Shown here: positions 44,604 to 55,126 of the stretch, one piece after another
How positions within the stretch are numbered: the stretch's first letter is position 1
Layout: each line of letters opens with the position of its first letter
NCBI GenBank assembly: GCA_022824265.1
Contig: JAJEAG010000053.1
Location: 1 to 64,000, forward strand
Source: Candidatus Poribacteria bacterium
GTDB lineage: Bacteria; Poribacteria; WGA-4E; WGA-3G
Length of the DNA stretch: 64,000 nt
Direction of reading: 5' to 3'
Translations under genes and position numbers: made by a program
Notes under the pieces: model-generated
The model's database searches: none
The model's input: the letters and a program-made list of their open reading frames with translations, nothing else
Told to the model about the DNA's origin: nothing

Positions 44604-47600
44604 ATGACAAGACGCAGAATCCTATTAATTTACTTGTCTCTATTCATTCTACTTTGTGGAATTGGTGGATATTTTTTTATTAGTTCGGATTACTTTCTTG
44701 ATAAATACATTAAGAATCGTTTAATTTCAGCATTGCAAGACCAGATAAATGAAGACTATAAAGTTATAATAGACAATTTGCATGGAAATGTCCTCACTGG
44801 TGTTGTGGTTGATGACTTTTCTATAATAGATGAAAAAAACGTTGAACTACCTATCCTCTCCACAGAAAAGATAATCCTTAAATACAACATACTTGGTTTG
44901 CTTAGACGTAAGTTCCTTGTGACTGAGTTTGAGATAGATTCTCCGAAAGTGGATGTTGTTCGTCAGCCAGATGGACAGGTTAATCTAACACAATTATTTC
45001 GCAAATCAACGCAGGATTCTGAAACAGAGTCTGATAGTAATTTTACCTTTGCTATATCAAGTTTTAAAATCGATGGTGGTGAGATTAACTTTGTTGATAA
45101 ACAAGAGAACATAAAAGTAAGTCTTCCTAAAATAGAGGTTAAGTTAGATGGTCAGTTAGATGAATGGAATCATTCGGGAAGTTTCTCTATTGGTAAGGGT
45201 AATTTCATTATAAATGGAACTGAGATGTTGATTGACCGTATTGATGATGTGAAGTTTGCACTTACAACAAATGGAGGTGAACTTAATCCTCTTCAACTAA
45301 AATTGGGAAACTCAATAATAGATATCAAGCAATTCAACAGACATTGGAATAATGGTCTGTGGGATACGCGTTTAGAAATGACAATTGATGCTTCAGATGT
45401 GCAGAATTTTCTTGATGGTAAAACTCAACTTGCAGGATTAGGTAGGATTGTATTGGATATAAACGGAACAGATTCTATTTTGCAAGGTAAACTAACGGTT
45501 ACTTCAGAAGCGTTGACAATCCAGCAAAATATAGGCACATCAACAGGCAATTCCGATTCTAAATTGAGAAGATTAGATATAACAGATTTAGTAATAGACA
45601 CCATATTGGATATAGATGGCGAACCCAATGTGACATTAGAAAAACTGAGTTTACAAATTGCTGGTGGCACATTGTCTGGTAACGGAAAGGTCACATTAGA
45701 TAGTTCAATCAAAGGAAATCTGTTGGATAGGTTACAGGAATATGTTAAACGGAACATCTCGTACGATGGTAATATACAAATTTCAGATATAAAACTAAAA
45801 TCCCTCTTAGCAATGTTCGTAGAAATACCGAAGGAGGCACCGCAAGTAGAGTCTGGATCATTAAACGGTTCAGCACAAATTAACGGTGATACTGCAGGAT
45901 TATTACACTTTGATAGTAATGTTGATTTATCCAAAACACATCTACTTGTAAATGGAAAAACAGAACCAATATTATTGAATGCGTCTTATCTGAAATGTGA
46001 AATTACATCGGAAAAGAACAATGCATCAAAAATCTATGCAAATGGTATGTTTGATGATGCCGCTTTTAAATTGAATGGTTCTTTGGAGGAGATGGATTTA
46101 AGAATAGACAATTTTGATTTTGGAAAGATCTGCAAAATAGGAAATACTATTCCCTTTGTAGGAATAGGAAGTGTTACGACAAAGATTAATAAAGATGGTA
46201 CTGCTACTGGATATATTGAGATACCTGAAACTTCCTATGGTAATTTTATGCCACCAATTTCACTGGGTAAATTAACTGGAAATTTTCGATATTTTGAGGA
46301 AACGGTGTATATTGAAAATGCAAAACTTGTAAAAGAAGGTGAAACCGGAGAAACAAAAGTATCAATTACTGGTGATGTCAAATTAGAAAATAAACTACCT
46401 ACAAATTTTAACGTAATTGCAGAGCAATTGTTTCTTGACTCTGATTATAATAAACTCTTTTTTCAGCAAGAACTTCCAATCAAAGGCAAGATAAAAGGCG
46501 AACTACATTTATACGGATACCTTATTGATAATCTTGATGGTAAGGGTCTTTTCACTATAGAATCCGGAAATGCATGGAATATCAATATTGATCCAGTAAC
46601 TATGTCATTGGAAATAGACGACTATTCTCTAACTATTCCAAATTTTGAGATTACAACACGTGGGCAACAAGTGGTTTTTAATGCACATGTTACGAGTGAC
46701 GGTGAGTTCAACTTTAATCTCAAGAATCAAAACGATAACCCTATTCAATTAGCTGAAATTGCCCTTGCTGCGGAAATCGCTGATTTTCCACTTGATGGAA
46801 AATTGAATATTAACGTTGATTCATATCAAAAATTGAATGAAGATTTTGTATTTGAAGTAGATTTTGACTTTTCTGATTTGACATTTGATGGCAATCCACT
46901 TGGTGATGCAACACTGTTTGCTACTCTTATAGTGGGAAATAGGGAATTGGACGAACCGGATTATTTCAACTTTACGGGAGAAGCGTTTGAAGGAACAGTT
47001 AGTATCAAAGGAAGAATCATCAATATCATAGATAATCCATATCAATTCACCTTAATAAGTGAAGGTATGGCTGCTACACCAATTCTTCGCATTTTTGATA
47101 AAAGACTTGAAGCAATTACTGGCACTGCAGATGGCATCGTTAAGGTTGAAGGAACACTAACAGATTTAACCATAATACCTGAAGATCCTATTGATAAACG
47201 TATTCATCCTTATGATGTTGATATTACAGTCAATAATACGCGACTACAGTATAATTCAGTCAATTTTACAAATTCAAAACCAATTCTGATGTTATTAAAG
47301 GATGACATACTGACGATTGTTGATAGTTCACTGGCTGTTGATGGAGAGAAAACATCATTCGTAAATCTTACTGGCAGTTTGAATTTGAAAAATGAGGAGG
47401 TTGATATCTCAGCAAATTCAGATGATAATATTGTTCTTGAACATTTTGGTAAAGCGTTTGATGTTCCAGTATCGGGTAGTGGTTTCTACCAATTAAAATG
47501 GAATGGCACGATAAATAACCCACTCGTTGAACTAAAATGGGGAATACCGTCGTTAGTTGTGGAAACAGAATTGGGGAATATTAGTTCAAGTAATATTGGT

Positions 47601-50600
47601 GGTGAAATTACATATCAAGATCATATTCTTACTATAAAGCCTATGCTACTGGAGGTAATGGGAAATTCCATACAAGTGGGTGGTACTATTTCAGTCAATC
47701 AGAATGAATTCAATCACTCACTTCTTAACATTGATATTAGTTGTGATAATCTTGATTTAATAGGTTATTCAGATTTCGTGAAAAACAGCCTATCAGATAA
47801 AGTATTGAAGCGACTAATATTGGAAGATACCCCATTTCTACAAGGAGTTTTGGGTGTTTCAGCAAACTTGGAGGGTAGGATTAATGAAATTGAGATTAAT
47901 CTTAATTTACATACAATTGGAAACCATCCTATTAAGTTGGGGGCATTCAAGAAACCGATTTCATTGAATAAATTCCATGCAGTTACAACTGTTAGCGAGA
48001 AAGCAATTCATATTCAAGATTTAAATATACTTGGGCAAATTAGTCAAGGAAGTTTCCAATTAAACGGTGAGACATCAATTCCTATCAATAATAGAGATGA
48101 AACTATATATGATTTAAATGTATCTGTTCAGAAATTAGAGGTAGGTGATTTTGTCAGGTTGATCCATCATGATGAATCAATTGTATCAGGTATATTGGGT
48201 GGTAGTTTTACATTATCAGGTAAAGGTTTTAATTCTGATCTTATTTCAGCGACATGCAAAATAGATGAACTAAATTTATACTCTAAAGATTTCCATATAT
48301 CCAATAACTCTCTTATTGACTTCAAATTAGAGAATAATAGTGTTACTTCCCAAATCTCAATTCAAATTTCTTCTCCAATAATTGAAATTACAGTAGACAC
48401 ACGTATTGATGGAACACTAACTTCACCCATCATAAAGGTTCAACAACAAGGTATACTCAAAAGACAATGGAGTGAAACTGAATTACCCTTACAATTAAAT
48501 GGAAACATAGAATATACTGACAAACAGATTACACTGGAAGTCAAACTTACTGATAATGATACTGATAATGATGTAAGTTTAAATGGTATAATTCCATTTG
48601 ATTTGACTATATCAGATAAAAATCTAACAGAAAGATTTAGTGATACAACTATTAATATCACACTCATTGGAAATGAACTACCATTAACTTTTTTCCATGT
48701 ATTAGATAATGTCATTTCCGAAGTTGATGGTGTATCAGATATTAATTTGAACCTTCAAGGTGTATACCCAAATCTTCATTTACGTGGTGATATTTATGTG
48801 CAGGCATCACACCTACTATTCAATGGGTTTCCTCATAGCATAGAGAATGTGAACATACAACTCCATGCAGGTAAACATTATGATGGAAATGACGTTATTG
48901 AGTTGAAAAAGTTCCAGTTCGACTTGGAGAGTGGTGAGGTAAGACTACAACATGACAAACATAGCATATTGTTATTGGAAGGAATAACACCAAAGAGATT
49001 AGAGTTAAATGGATTGACATTAAACGAGTACCCCATCGGTTCTTTTTTTGAACATTCGATTTCGACTGAAATGTTGCAAGATTTTGAGGGAAAAGTTACA
49101 GCAACATTGGAGAAGTTGAGTATTCCATTTGACATGTTTTTTGAAAATGGAGACAGAATGCCTGTTCCAATAGTTCGTGATATGATAACCTTTGATGCTC
49201 TTTCACAACATGCCTATGTAGATTTAAGGATAGATGATTTCTCTTTAGATGTTTCGGTTTTAGGACAACCTTTCAGTTTAATTAATCCGTCTCCTATTCC
49301 GTTAATACTTGATAAGGGTGAATTTACACTAAGTGAACTTAAACTTCAGAATATATTAACCGAATCTTCAAGTGAAACGCAGGTGCCATTAGTTTTCAGT
49401 AGTTTCGGTAAATGGAATATGCATGGAGGGATGCTTATCAACCTAAAACTATCCAATTTCGATCTTTCTGTTCTTGATCCATTCTTTATTGATGCAAATC
49501 TTGATAATTATAGTCTTAGAGGAATGATATCAACAGGTATTAACATCACAGGTACTTATGCAGAACCCGATATTAGCGTTAGGTTTGATGGACAGGATAT
49601 AACTCTAAATCAGGCAATCGTTGACTTATTCAGTGGAACGATAAATTACAAAAGTAAAGACAAACAATGGTCAATTGATGAAAGTTCTCCAGCAATATTA
49701 AGATCTGGCAGAAATCAACTCACTTGTTCTGGCTATATACCATTTATTACATCCTTCACTAATTTTCAAGCGATGCCAATGAACAAACCGATGGAAGTTA
49801 ACTTTACTCTAAAAATGGATGAGTTTGGATTATTGTCAGATATTGAACCGATTATTTCATCTGCTAAAGGCACAGGAGTAATTACAGCAACTGTCTATGG
49901 TACACCTGATTCACCCAGACTCACAGGAGATGGTGATTTCAATTCTGTATCATTTAAGATTGACGGTTCCCCTATTTCTATCGAAAACACTGATGCTCAA
50001 TTTGTATTCTCCGAGTCTAATCTACAAATTGAGTCCATACTTGGTGAATTAAATGATGGAATATATTTTATATCTGGTAATCTCGACTCAGATTGGTTTA
50101 ACGTGAATTATATGGATATTAGTTTGAGTATGGATAATTTCAGTATTGTTGAACCTGGACAATATAAAGCAACACTCAGTACTGGAGCAGACGATCTACG
50201 ATTATATGGAAATATTGAAGAATCTGTTAAGTCAAATTTAAGATTGAGTGGTGATGTAATAGTCCATTCGGGAGATTATGAGCAGAACTGGGAAAATGTG
50301 CAAGATTGGTTCAGTGGTGCAACTGTAAGTCAGGTCGAACTTGCCTTTGGTAATACTATATTTAACAATCTTCTGTTAGATGTTGGTATTGAAATACCAA
50401 ACGAAATAAGTTTTCTTTCATCTCTTGGTGGATCTACCGTCATAAAAATCAATGGTAGCGGTCGACTGACAGGACTAATTCAAGAACCGATTTATGTCGG
50501 TAATATAAATATTCTTGAAGGAAGGATCAGCACCGTTACACAAGTTTTTGATATTGTTGAAGGCTCAAATATCCGCAATCAAAACACGAGTGTGTTTAAT

Positions 50601-50981
50601 CCTGATATTAATATAATTTTAGAACTTCCAAACCCAATTCGTGGAGTAATACTTGAAGATGGCAGTACAACAGATGTAATGGTGAGGTTAACAATTACAG
50701 GAACGTTAGATAATAATAAGCCTACATATATACCAGAGTTACTCAATTCTTCTACATCAGTAACATTAACAGAAGCAGATGTGCTTGCTCTCCTTTTACC
50801 GGGTAATTCAATCTCAAGATCAATTGGTGGAATAACAATTACAGTTTCATCTGGTTTTGATCCTGAGGAACGACACATTATCGCTGAATATCCGTTGCCA
50901 AATAATATGTCAATTAAAGTCGAAGGTGATGAAAAAGGTGACTTTGGAGTAGACATTAAACTACTGGAGCGGCGTTTTTGA
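44604..50981 (+). CDS. TamB-like (DUF490) inner-membrane-anchored translocation/assembly protein
   Basis: This 2125-residue protein has an N-terminal uncleaved anchor at about residues 6-28, then a very long series of beta-strand repeats, and the DUF490/TamB C-terminal domain (L-S-G-D-V-I-V-H-S-G-D-Y, N-I-L-E-G-R-I-S-T-V, L-T-E-A-D-V-L-A-L-L-L-P-G, ending R-R-F). TamB and related AsmA-like proteins span the periplasm as hydrophobic grooves that carry phospholipid to, or help assemble, the outer membrane. It is much longer than E. coli TamB (about 1259 residues), which suggests a longer bridge or a wider periplasm. Its stop region overlaps the next gene's start, so the two are coupled. Confidence 0.88.
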   Translation: MTRRRILLIYLSLFILLCGIGGYFFISSDYFLDKYIKNRLISALQDQINEDYKVIIDNLHGNVLTGVVVDDFSIIDEKNVELPILSTEKIILKYNILGLLRRKFLVTEFEIDSPKVDVVRQPDGQVNLTQLFRKSTQDSETESDSNFTFAISSFKIDGGEINFVDKQENIKVSLPKIEVKLDGQLDEWNHSGSFSIGKGNFIINGTEMLIDRIDDVKFALTTNGGELNPLQLKLGNSIIDIKQFNRHWNNGLWDTRLEMTIDASDVQNFLDGKTQLAGLGRIVLDINGTDSILQGKLTVTSEALTIQQNIGTSTGNSDSKLRRLDITDLVIDTILDIDGEPNVTLEKLSLQIAGGTLSGNGKVTLDSSIKGNLLDRLQEYVKRNISYDGNIQISDIKLKSLLAMFVEIPKEAPQVESGSLNGSAQINGDTAGLLHFDSNVDLSKTHLLVNGKTEPILLNASYLKCEITSEKNNASKIYANGMFDDAAFKLNGSLEEMDLRIDNFDFGKICKIGNTIPFVGIGSVTTKINKDGTATGYIEIPETSYGNFMPPISLGKLTGNFRYFEETVYIENAKLVKEGETGETKVSITGDVKLENKLPTNFNVIAEQLFLDSDYNKLFFQQELPIKGKIKGELHLYGYLIDNLDGKGLFTIESGNAWNINIDPVTMSLEIDDYSLTIPNFEITTRGQQVVFNAHVTSDGEFNFNLKNQNDNPIQLAEIALAAEIADFPLDGKLNINVDSYQKLNEDFVFEVDFDFSDLTFDGNPLGDATLFATLIVGNRELDEPDYFNFTGEAFEGTVSIKGRIINIIDNPYQFTLISEGMAATPILRIFDKRLEAITGTADGIVKVEGTLTDLTIIPEDPIDKRIHPYDVDITVNNTRLQYNSVNFTNSKPILMLLKDDILTIVDSSLAVDGEKTSFVNLTGSLNLKNEEVDISANSDDNIVLEHFGKAFDVPVSGSGFYQLKWNGTINNPLVELKWGIPSLVVETELGNISSSNIGGEITYQDHILTIKPMLLEVMGNSIQVGGTISVNQNEFNHSLLNIDISCDNLDLIGYSDFVKNSLSDKVLKRLILEDTPFLQGVLGVSANLEGRINEIEINLNLHTIGNHPIKLGAFKKPISLNKFHAVTTVSEKAIHIQDLNILGQISQGSFQLNGETSIPINNRDETIYDLNVSVQKLEVGDFVRLIHHDESIVSGILGGSFTLSGKGFNSDLISATCKIDELNLYSKDFHISNNSLIDFKLENNSVTSQISIQISSPIIEITVDTRIDGTLTSPIIKVQQQGILKRQWSETELPLQLNGNIEYTDKQITLEVKLTDNDTDNDVSLNGIIPFDLTISDKNLTERFSDTTINITLIGNELPLTFFHVLDNVISEVDGVSDINLNLQGVYPNLHLRGDIYVQASHLLFNGFPHSIENVNIQLHAGKHYDGNDVIELKKFQFDLESGEVRLQHDKHSILLLEGITPKRLELNGLTLNEYPIGSFFEHSISTEMLQDFEGKVTATLEKLSIPFDMFFENGDRMPVPIVRDMITFDALSQHAYVDLRIDDFSLDVSVLGQPFSLINPSPIPLILDKGEFTLSELKLQNILTESSSETQVPLVFSSFGKWNMHGGMLINLKLSNFDLSVLDPFFIDANLDNYSLRGMISTGINITGTYAEPDISVRFDGQDITLNQAIVDLFSGTINYKSKDKQWSIDESSPAILRSGRNQLTCSGYIPFITSFTNFQAMPMNKPMEVNFTLKMDEFGLLSDIEPIISSAKGTGVITATVYGTPDSPRLTGDGDFNSVSFKIDGSPISIENTDAQFVFSESNLQIESILGELNDGIYFISGNLDSDWFNVNYMDISLSMDNFSIVEPGQYKATLSTGADDLRLYGNIEESVKSNLRLSGDVIVHSGDYEQNWENVQDWFSGATVSQVELAFGNTIFNNLLLDVGIEIPNEISFLSSLGGSTVIKINGSGRLTGLIQEPIYVGNINILEGRISTVTQVFDIVEGSNIRNQNTSVFNPDINIILELPNPIRGVILEDGSTTDVMVRLTITGTLDNNKPTYIPELLNSSTSVTLTEADVLALLLPGNSISRSIGGITITVSSGFDPEERHIIAEYPLPNNMSIKVEGDEKGDFGVDIKLLERRF

Positions 50982-50983
50982 TA

Positions 50984-53900
50984 ATGTGTAATAATGATAA
51001 TAATTTTACTCAGAAATCTAATTCAATTTTATATGTTCCGCAACGAATTTATATTGCTATTCTTACTATCCTTCTCATTTACTATTTCTCCATTCCCTCC
51101 GAATGCATTGCAGATGACACTACAATATCACAACAACCACATATTGAAACTTTACAACAGAATAAAGTGATAAAGATTGAGTTTGTAATTGATGAACATC
51201 CTGTGACTGATACAGAGTTACAAAACAATCTAATTGATCTGATCAATTTGTCTATCGGGGCTAACTTTTCTCGATATGCTGTCCAACGGAGTGTAACTTC
51301 TATCTATGCGCTAAAAGAGTATTCCCAAGTTGATGTATATACAAAATATACACAAGATGGGATCATATTAAAATACGAATTAGTCAAGATGATGTTACTA
51401 AAACAAGTTAAGGTAATTGGCATAGATTCTGATGAACTCTTGAGTGCAATTACTTCAGAACTAAAACTAAAACCAGAGAAAATATATGCTCCTATAATTG
51501 CTAAAGATGATGTAAATACTATCAAGGAATTGTGTGCTGATTGGGGTTATTTTGATGTCAGTGTAGATGTCATTACAACCGTTGCTAATGGAACAATAAC
51601 ATTTCAGATTACATTAGGTAATCCTACTTATGTTTCGGAATTCAAAATTGATGGAAATGCATCTATATTTACAGAACATATAAAAGAAGTATGTAATACT
51701 CACCTCAATCAGATATATCGTCAATCTGATGTTAATGAAGATATAAAGGCAATTCAAGAACTATATAGTAATAGATATTATCCAAGTAGTGATGTTAAGT
51801 CTACTTTCAATCATGATGTTGGTTTATTGACATACTATATTAATGAAGGTAAACAATTATTACTTGATTTTGTGGATGAGAATGGGAAACCTATATTACA
51901 GGAACCCTTTTTTTATAAGTTATTGTCAGTATTAGATATTGACACCGAAGAACCAGAAAGAGAACAATTGAGGAAAAAAATAGAACCGTTAATCAGCGAT
52001 AGATCTCGATGGGAAGATGAAGTTAAAGACTATTTTGAAGCAAAGGGATACCACGGAACTGAAGTAGCATCCAGAACATTAACAAATTCACCACTTCATA
52101 TTGAGTTTATTGTTAAACATGGTACTCGTTATTTTGTGTCTTCAGTAGAATTCACTGGTAATGAGGCGTTTTTGGATAGGGAGTTACTTCGCGAAATGGA
52201 ATCTAAACCTGTCAATTTTTTCTCAAGACACTTTCGTAAACGTTATTTTTCTGACTTTGCCCTTGATAGGGATAAGAACAGAATAGAGATATTATATGAA
52301 AGGGCAGGATATCGCAATGTGAAAATAATATCTAAATTAAATAAACATAACGATAATAAGCAGCGAGATGGTGAAGTCTCAATAAATTTCACTATTTACG
52401 AACCTTCAAAAGAGGTGATTAACAGATGTTTGTTTAGAGGGAACAAATTACTTAATGCTGCAACACTTTATAATGCATTACCAAGTAAACCTCCAGAACC
52501 CAATGCACCTCTTGTTCAGAAAAAATACGAAAATGCCATTCTTAAAGCCTATCAAGATAGAGGTTATTATTATGTAAGGGTTGAAAAAACAGAATATAAG
52601 CATAAAACGGATGTACCAGTGTTTCAAATTAAAGGAGATTTTACTCAACATCTGAATGCTGGTAGAATACCTCCAAAATTGATAGATGCATTTCATGAAA
52701 ACAATCTAACACTTTCTGGTGTATTCATTGCAACAAGTATTGGAGTGGAATGGAGTATACAAGATGTAAATGGTAACGCGCGTTATACATTGGAACAAGA
52801 AAAGAATCATCTTTCGGTTTATCAGCATGGTATTCTGCAATTTGATATTATTGAGGGGGATAGGATATTATTTGGTAAGTTTAATTTTGTTGGGGACCCA
52901 GGTGTTGTTCCTTCTGTTTTATATCGCGAAGTTTCTGGCTTACAAGGAACTCTTCTTACCAAAGATAAGTTAGATCGTGTGATTCAAAACTTATACAATA
53001 CTCGTATCTTTGAACCAGGAATCCAAAGGAAACTAATACCATCGAAAAGTAATTTTAATCAAATTAATAACATAGACAACGACATTAATCCTATTAGTTC
53101 TTTACCAATTCAGAAAGTTAACGATGTTGAAATCAGACTTCAACATCGCCTACCAAGAACGTCTGGCGCGAGTGTGGGTTATGGTACCTCTGACGGTCCT
53201 CGTGGGACAATTGCATTTAGTCATTTCAACTTATTTAGACGTAATATCCGATTTCACTTACGTGGTAGGTGGGGGACACGCGGATATTTATATGATACAA
53301 CGCTTACTGAACCATGGTTGATAGGTAGAACAAGTGGGAGTTTACAGTTTCTGGGTCGGAAATTGGAAGAGGATGATGGAGTTCGTGCATTGCAAGGTAG
53401 TTTTACATTGAGTAGAAAGTTGCCGCGTTCACACCGCTTGAATCTACAGTACAGTTATCGTTATTTAAAAGATACATTTATAGCGGGATTATCAGGAACA
53501 CCGTCATTGCCAAAACCATCAACCACAGTCAGTAGTCTGCGTTTTTTATGGAGACAAGATAGTAGAGTTCCTTCTTTAAACCCAAGATCAGGTATGCTAA
53601 ACGAAGTAACAGTTGAGTATGCTGGTGGTGTTTTGGGTGGAGAAAGCGGTTTCATTAAGTTCGTTTCAGATTCAGAATATCACAGACAATTAAATGTATT
53701 TGGTTATGTATTATCCTCAGCACTACAATTGGGTTACACGCCGGGATTACAAACAAATGATAATGATGAGGAAGAATTAATTTCATTTGAAAGATTTTGG
53801 GCAGGAGGAAGCACAACAGTCAGAGGATATGAGGAGAGAGGACTCGGTCCTGAAGATAGTACAGGGAAACATCGGGGTAACGTCCAATTAATATTTAAGA

Positions 53901-54136
53901 CTCAATTACGTTTTCCAATTATTGATCTATTTCAAGGAGTTTTGTTCTATGACACAGGTAATGTATGGAATTCAATAGAAGATATTGAATATAACTGGAT
54001 GCCATCTTCAATTGGTGTTGGATTAAGACTAAACTTGGGTCCATTAAGACTTGGCGTTGATTACGCAGTTCCTCTAATAACAGTACGCGATGTGCCTACT
54101 GTTCCATATTATTTTCGTATTGGTAGTACATTTTAA
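50984..54136 (+). CDS. BamA/TamA (Omp85) family outer-membrane protein
   Basis: This protein has 1050 residues. It has a signal peptide (hydrophobic residues of about 22-42, cleavage after C-I-A). Several POTRA-like repeats follow (about 60-700), and then the 16-strand Omp85 barrel with Y-G-T-S-D-G-P-R-G, F-S-H-F-N-L-F-R, the lid-lock V-R-G-Y-E-E-R-G-L-G-P and the C-terminal Y-F-R-I-G-S-T-F. The POTRA region is about twice that of E. coli BamA. Because it adjoins tamB, it may be the TamA-like partner, but it could serve as BamA. A TTG at 50978 is in better register with GGAG (50965-50968) than the ATG; the start is uncertain by two codons. Confidence 0.9.
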   Translation: MCNNDNNFTQKSNSILYVPQRIYIAILTILLIYYFSIPSECIADDTTISQQPHIETLQQNKVIKIEFVIDEHPVTDTELQNNLIDLINLSIGANFSRYAVQRSVTSIYALKEYSQVDVYTKYTQDGIILKYELVKMMLLKQVKVIGIDSDELLSAITSELKLKPEKIYAPIIAKDDVNTIKELCADWGYFDVSVDVITTVANGTITFQITLGNPTYVSEFKIDGNASIFTEHIKEVCNTHLNQIYRQSDVNEDIKAIQELYSNRYYPSSDVKSTFNHDVGLLTYYINEGKQLLLDFVDENGKPILQEPFFYKLLSVLDIDTEEPEREQLRKKIEPLISDRSRWEDEVKDYFEAKGYHGTEVASRTLTNSPLHIEFIVKHGTRYFVSSVEFTGNEAFLDRELLREMESKPVNFFSRHFRKRYFSDFALDRDKNRIEILYERAGYRNVKIISKLNKHNDNKQRDGEVSINFTIYEPSKEVINRCLFRGNKLLNAATLYNALPSKPPEPNAPLVQKKYENAILKAYQDRGYYYVRVEKTEYKHKTDVPVFQIKGDFTQHLNAGRIPPKLIDAFHENNLTLSGVFIATSIGVEWSIQDVNGNARYTLEQEKNHLSVYQHGILQFDIIEGDRILFGKFNFVGDPGVVPSVLYREVSGLQGTLLTKDKLDRVIQNLYNTRIFEPGIQRKLIPSKSNFNQINNIDNDINPISSLPIQKVNDVEIRLQHRLPRTSGASVGYGTSDGPRGTIAFSHFNLFRRNIRFHLRGRWGTRGYLYDTTLTEPWLIGRTSGSLQFLGRKLEEDDGVRALQGSFTLSRKLPRSHRLNLQYSYRYLKDTFIAGLSGTPSLPKPSTTVSSLRFLWRQDSRVPSLNPRSGMLNEVTVEYAGGVLGGESGFIKFVSDSEYHRQLNVFGYVLSSALQLGYTPGLQTNDNDEEELISFERFWAGGSTTVRGYEERGLGPEDSTGKHRGNVQLIFKTQLRFPIIDLFQGVLFYDTGNVWNSIEDIEYNWMPSSIGVGLRLNLGPLRLGVDYAVPLITVRDVPTVPYYFRIGSTF

Positions 54137-54147
54137 TTTGTTGAGAT

Positions 54148-55092
54148 TTATTCTGAAGGATCATAAGGTCTACCTAATGCGAGAGGTGCTTCAGCACGTC
54201 CGACGAAACCTGCCAAAACTGCTAAACATAAGACAAACGGTAACATCAAAAACCATTGATATTGAATTCCTAATCCAGAAGCTTGAAACCGGTTGTCCAG
54301 TGCAAAACCGAGACCGAACAGTAACGCTGCCCCAAATACTTTAGTCGGATGCCACTTTCCAAAAATAACTATTGCAAGTGCAATAAAACCGCGCCCGGCA
54401 GTCATTTCAGGAATGAAGTATGGAACATCCGCAAGCGAGAGATACCCTCCGCCGATACCTGCCATAGTACCAGCAAACAAGATACACAATGTACGTAAGA
54501 GTGAGACATTGGATCCAACTGTTGCAATTGCTTTAGGATGTTCTCCACAGGCACGTATTCTTAAACCTTGTTGTGTATGGTATAGGAAGAAATAAACGCA
54601 TGGTACAAGTATCACTGCCAAAAAGACAACTATATTGTGTGAAAAAAAAGCCTGTCCAAGTAATGGGATTTGAGAGAGGATAGGTACGTCGAATTCTTTG
54701 AAATTGACAACACTTTGTGGACTACCAGTTTCACCGAATAGTTGTCTATATATCACTTCAGTTAAACCCAAGGCAAATAGTGTGATTGCAGTGCCGATAA
54801 CAACTTGGTCACCACGTAGATTGATTGCAAAATATGCAAAAATTGCTGCAGTTGCGAGACCACTGATTCCTGCAACTAACAGTCCAATCCAAGGTGCAAC
54901 AAACGGTAAACCCGATGCATAAAATGATCCCATCATGCCAAATAAAGCACCAATTAGCATCATGCCTTCTATGCCGATATTTATTATACCCGCCCGTTGT
55001 GAGACTACTTCCCCTAATGCAGCGATTAGTAGTGGCGTTGCACCACGTATCGTTGCTGAGATAATGTCTTCAAAAAACTCAATATAATTCAC
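54148..55092 (-). CDS. ABC transporter permease, NupQ/RnsD-like (BMP-family nucleoside/sugar import)
   Basis: This 314-residue protein has about eight hydrophobic segments and the BPD_transp_2 pattern: E-V-V-S-Q-R-A-G-I-I-N-I-G-I-E-G-M-M-L near residue 28, Y-F-A-I-N-L-R-G-D-Q-V-V-I-G-T-A, and G-R-G-F-I-A-L-A-I-V-I-F-G. The first motif is characteristic of permeases for purine nucleosides or related solutes fed by BMP/Med-type lipoproteins. It is the third gene of an ATPase-permease-permease operon. It faces the BamA-like gene with 11 bp between stops. Confidence 0.92.
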   Translation of the reverse strand: MNYIEFFEDIISATIRGATPLLIAALGEVVSQRAGIINIGIEGMMLIGALFGMMGSFYASGLPFVAPWIGLLVAGISGLATAAIFAYFAINLRGDQVVIGTAITLFALGLTEVIYRQLFGETGSPQSVVNFKEFDVPILSQIPLLGQAFFSHNIVVFLAVILVPCVYFFLYHTQQGLRIRACGEHPKAIATVGSNVSLLRTLCILFAGTMAGIGGGYLSLADVPYFIPEMTAGRGFIALAIVIFGKWHPTKVFGAALLFGLGFALDNRFQASGLGIQYQWFLMLPFVLCLAVLAGFVGRAEAPLALGRPYDPSE

Positions 55093-55126
55093 TTTTCAAA
55101 TATACCAACATGAATTAAAGCCGTAA

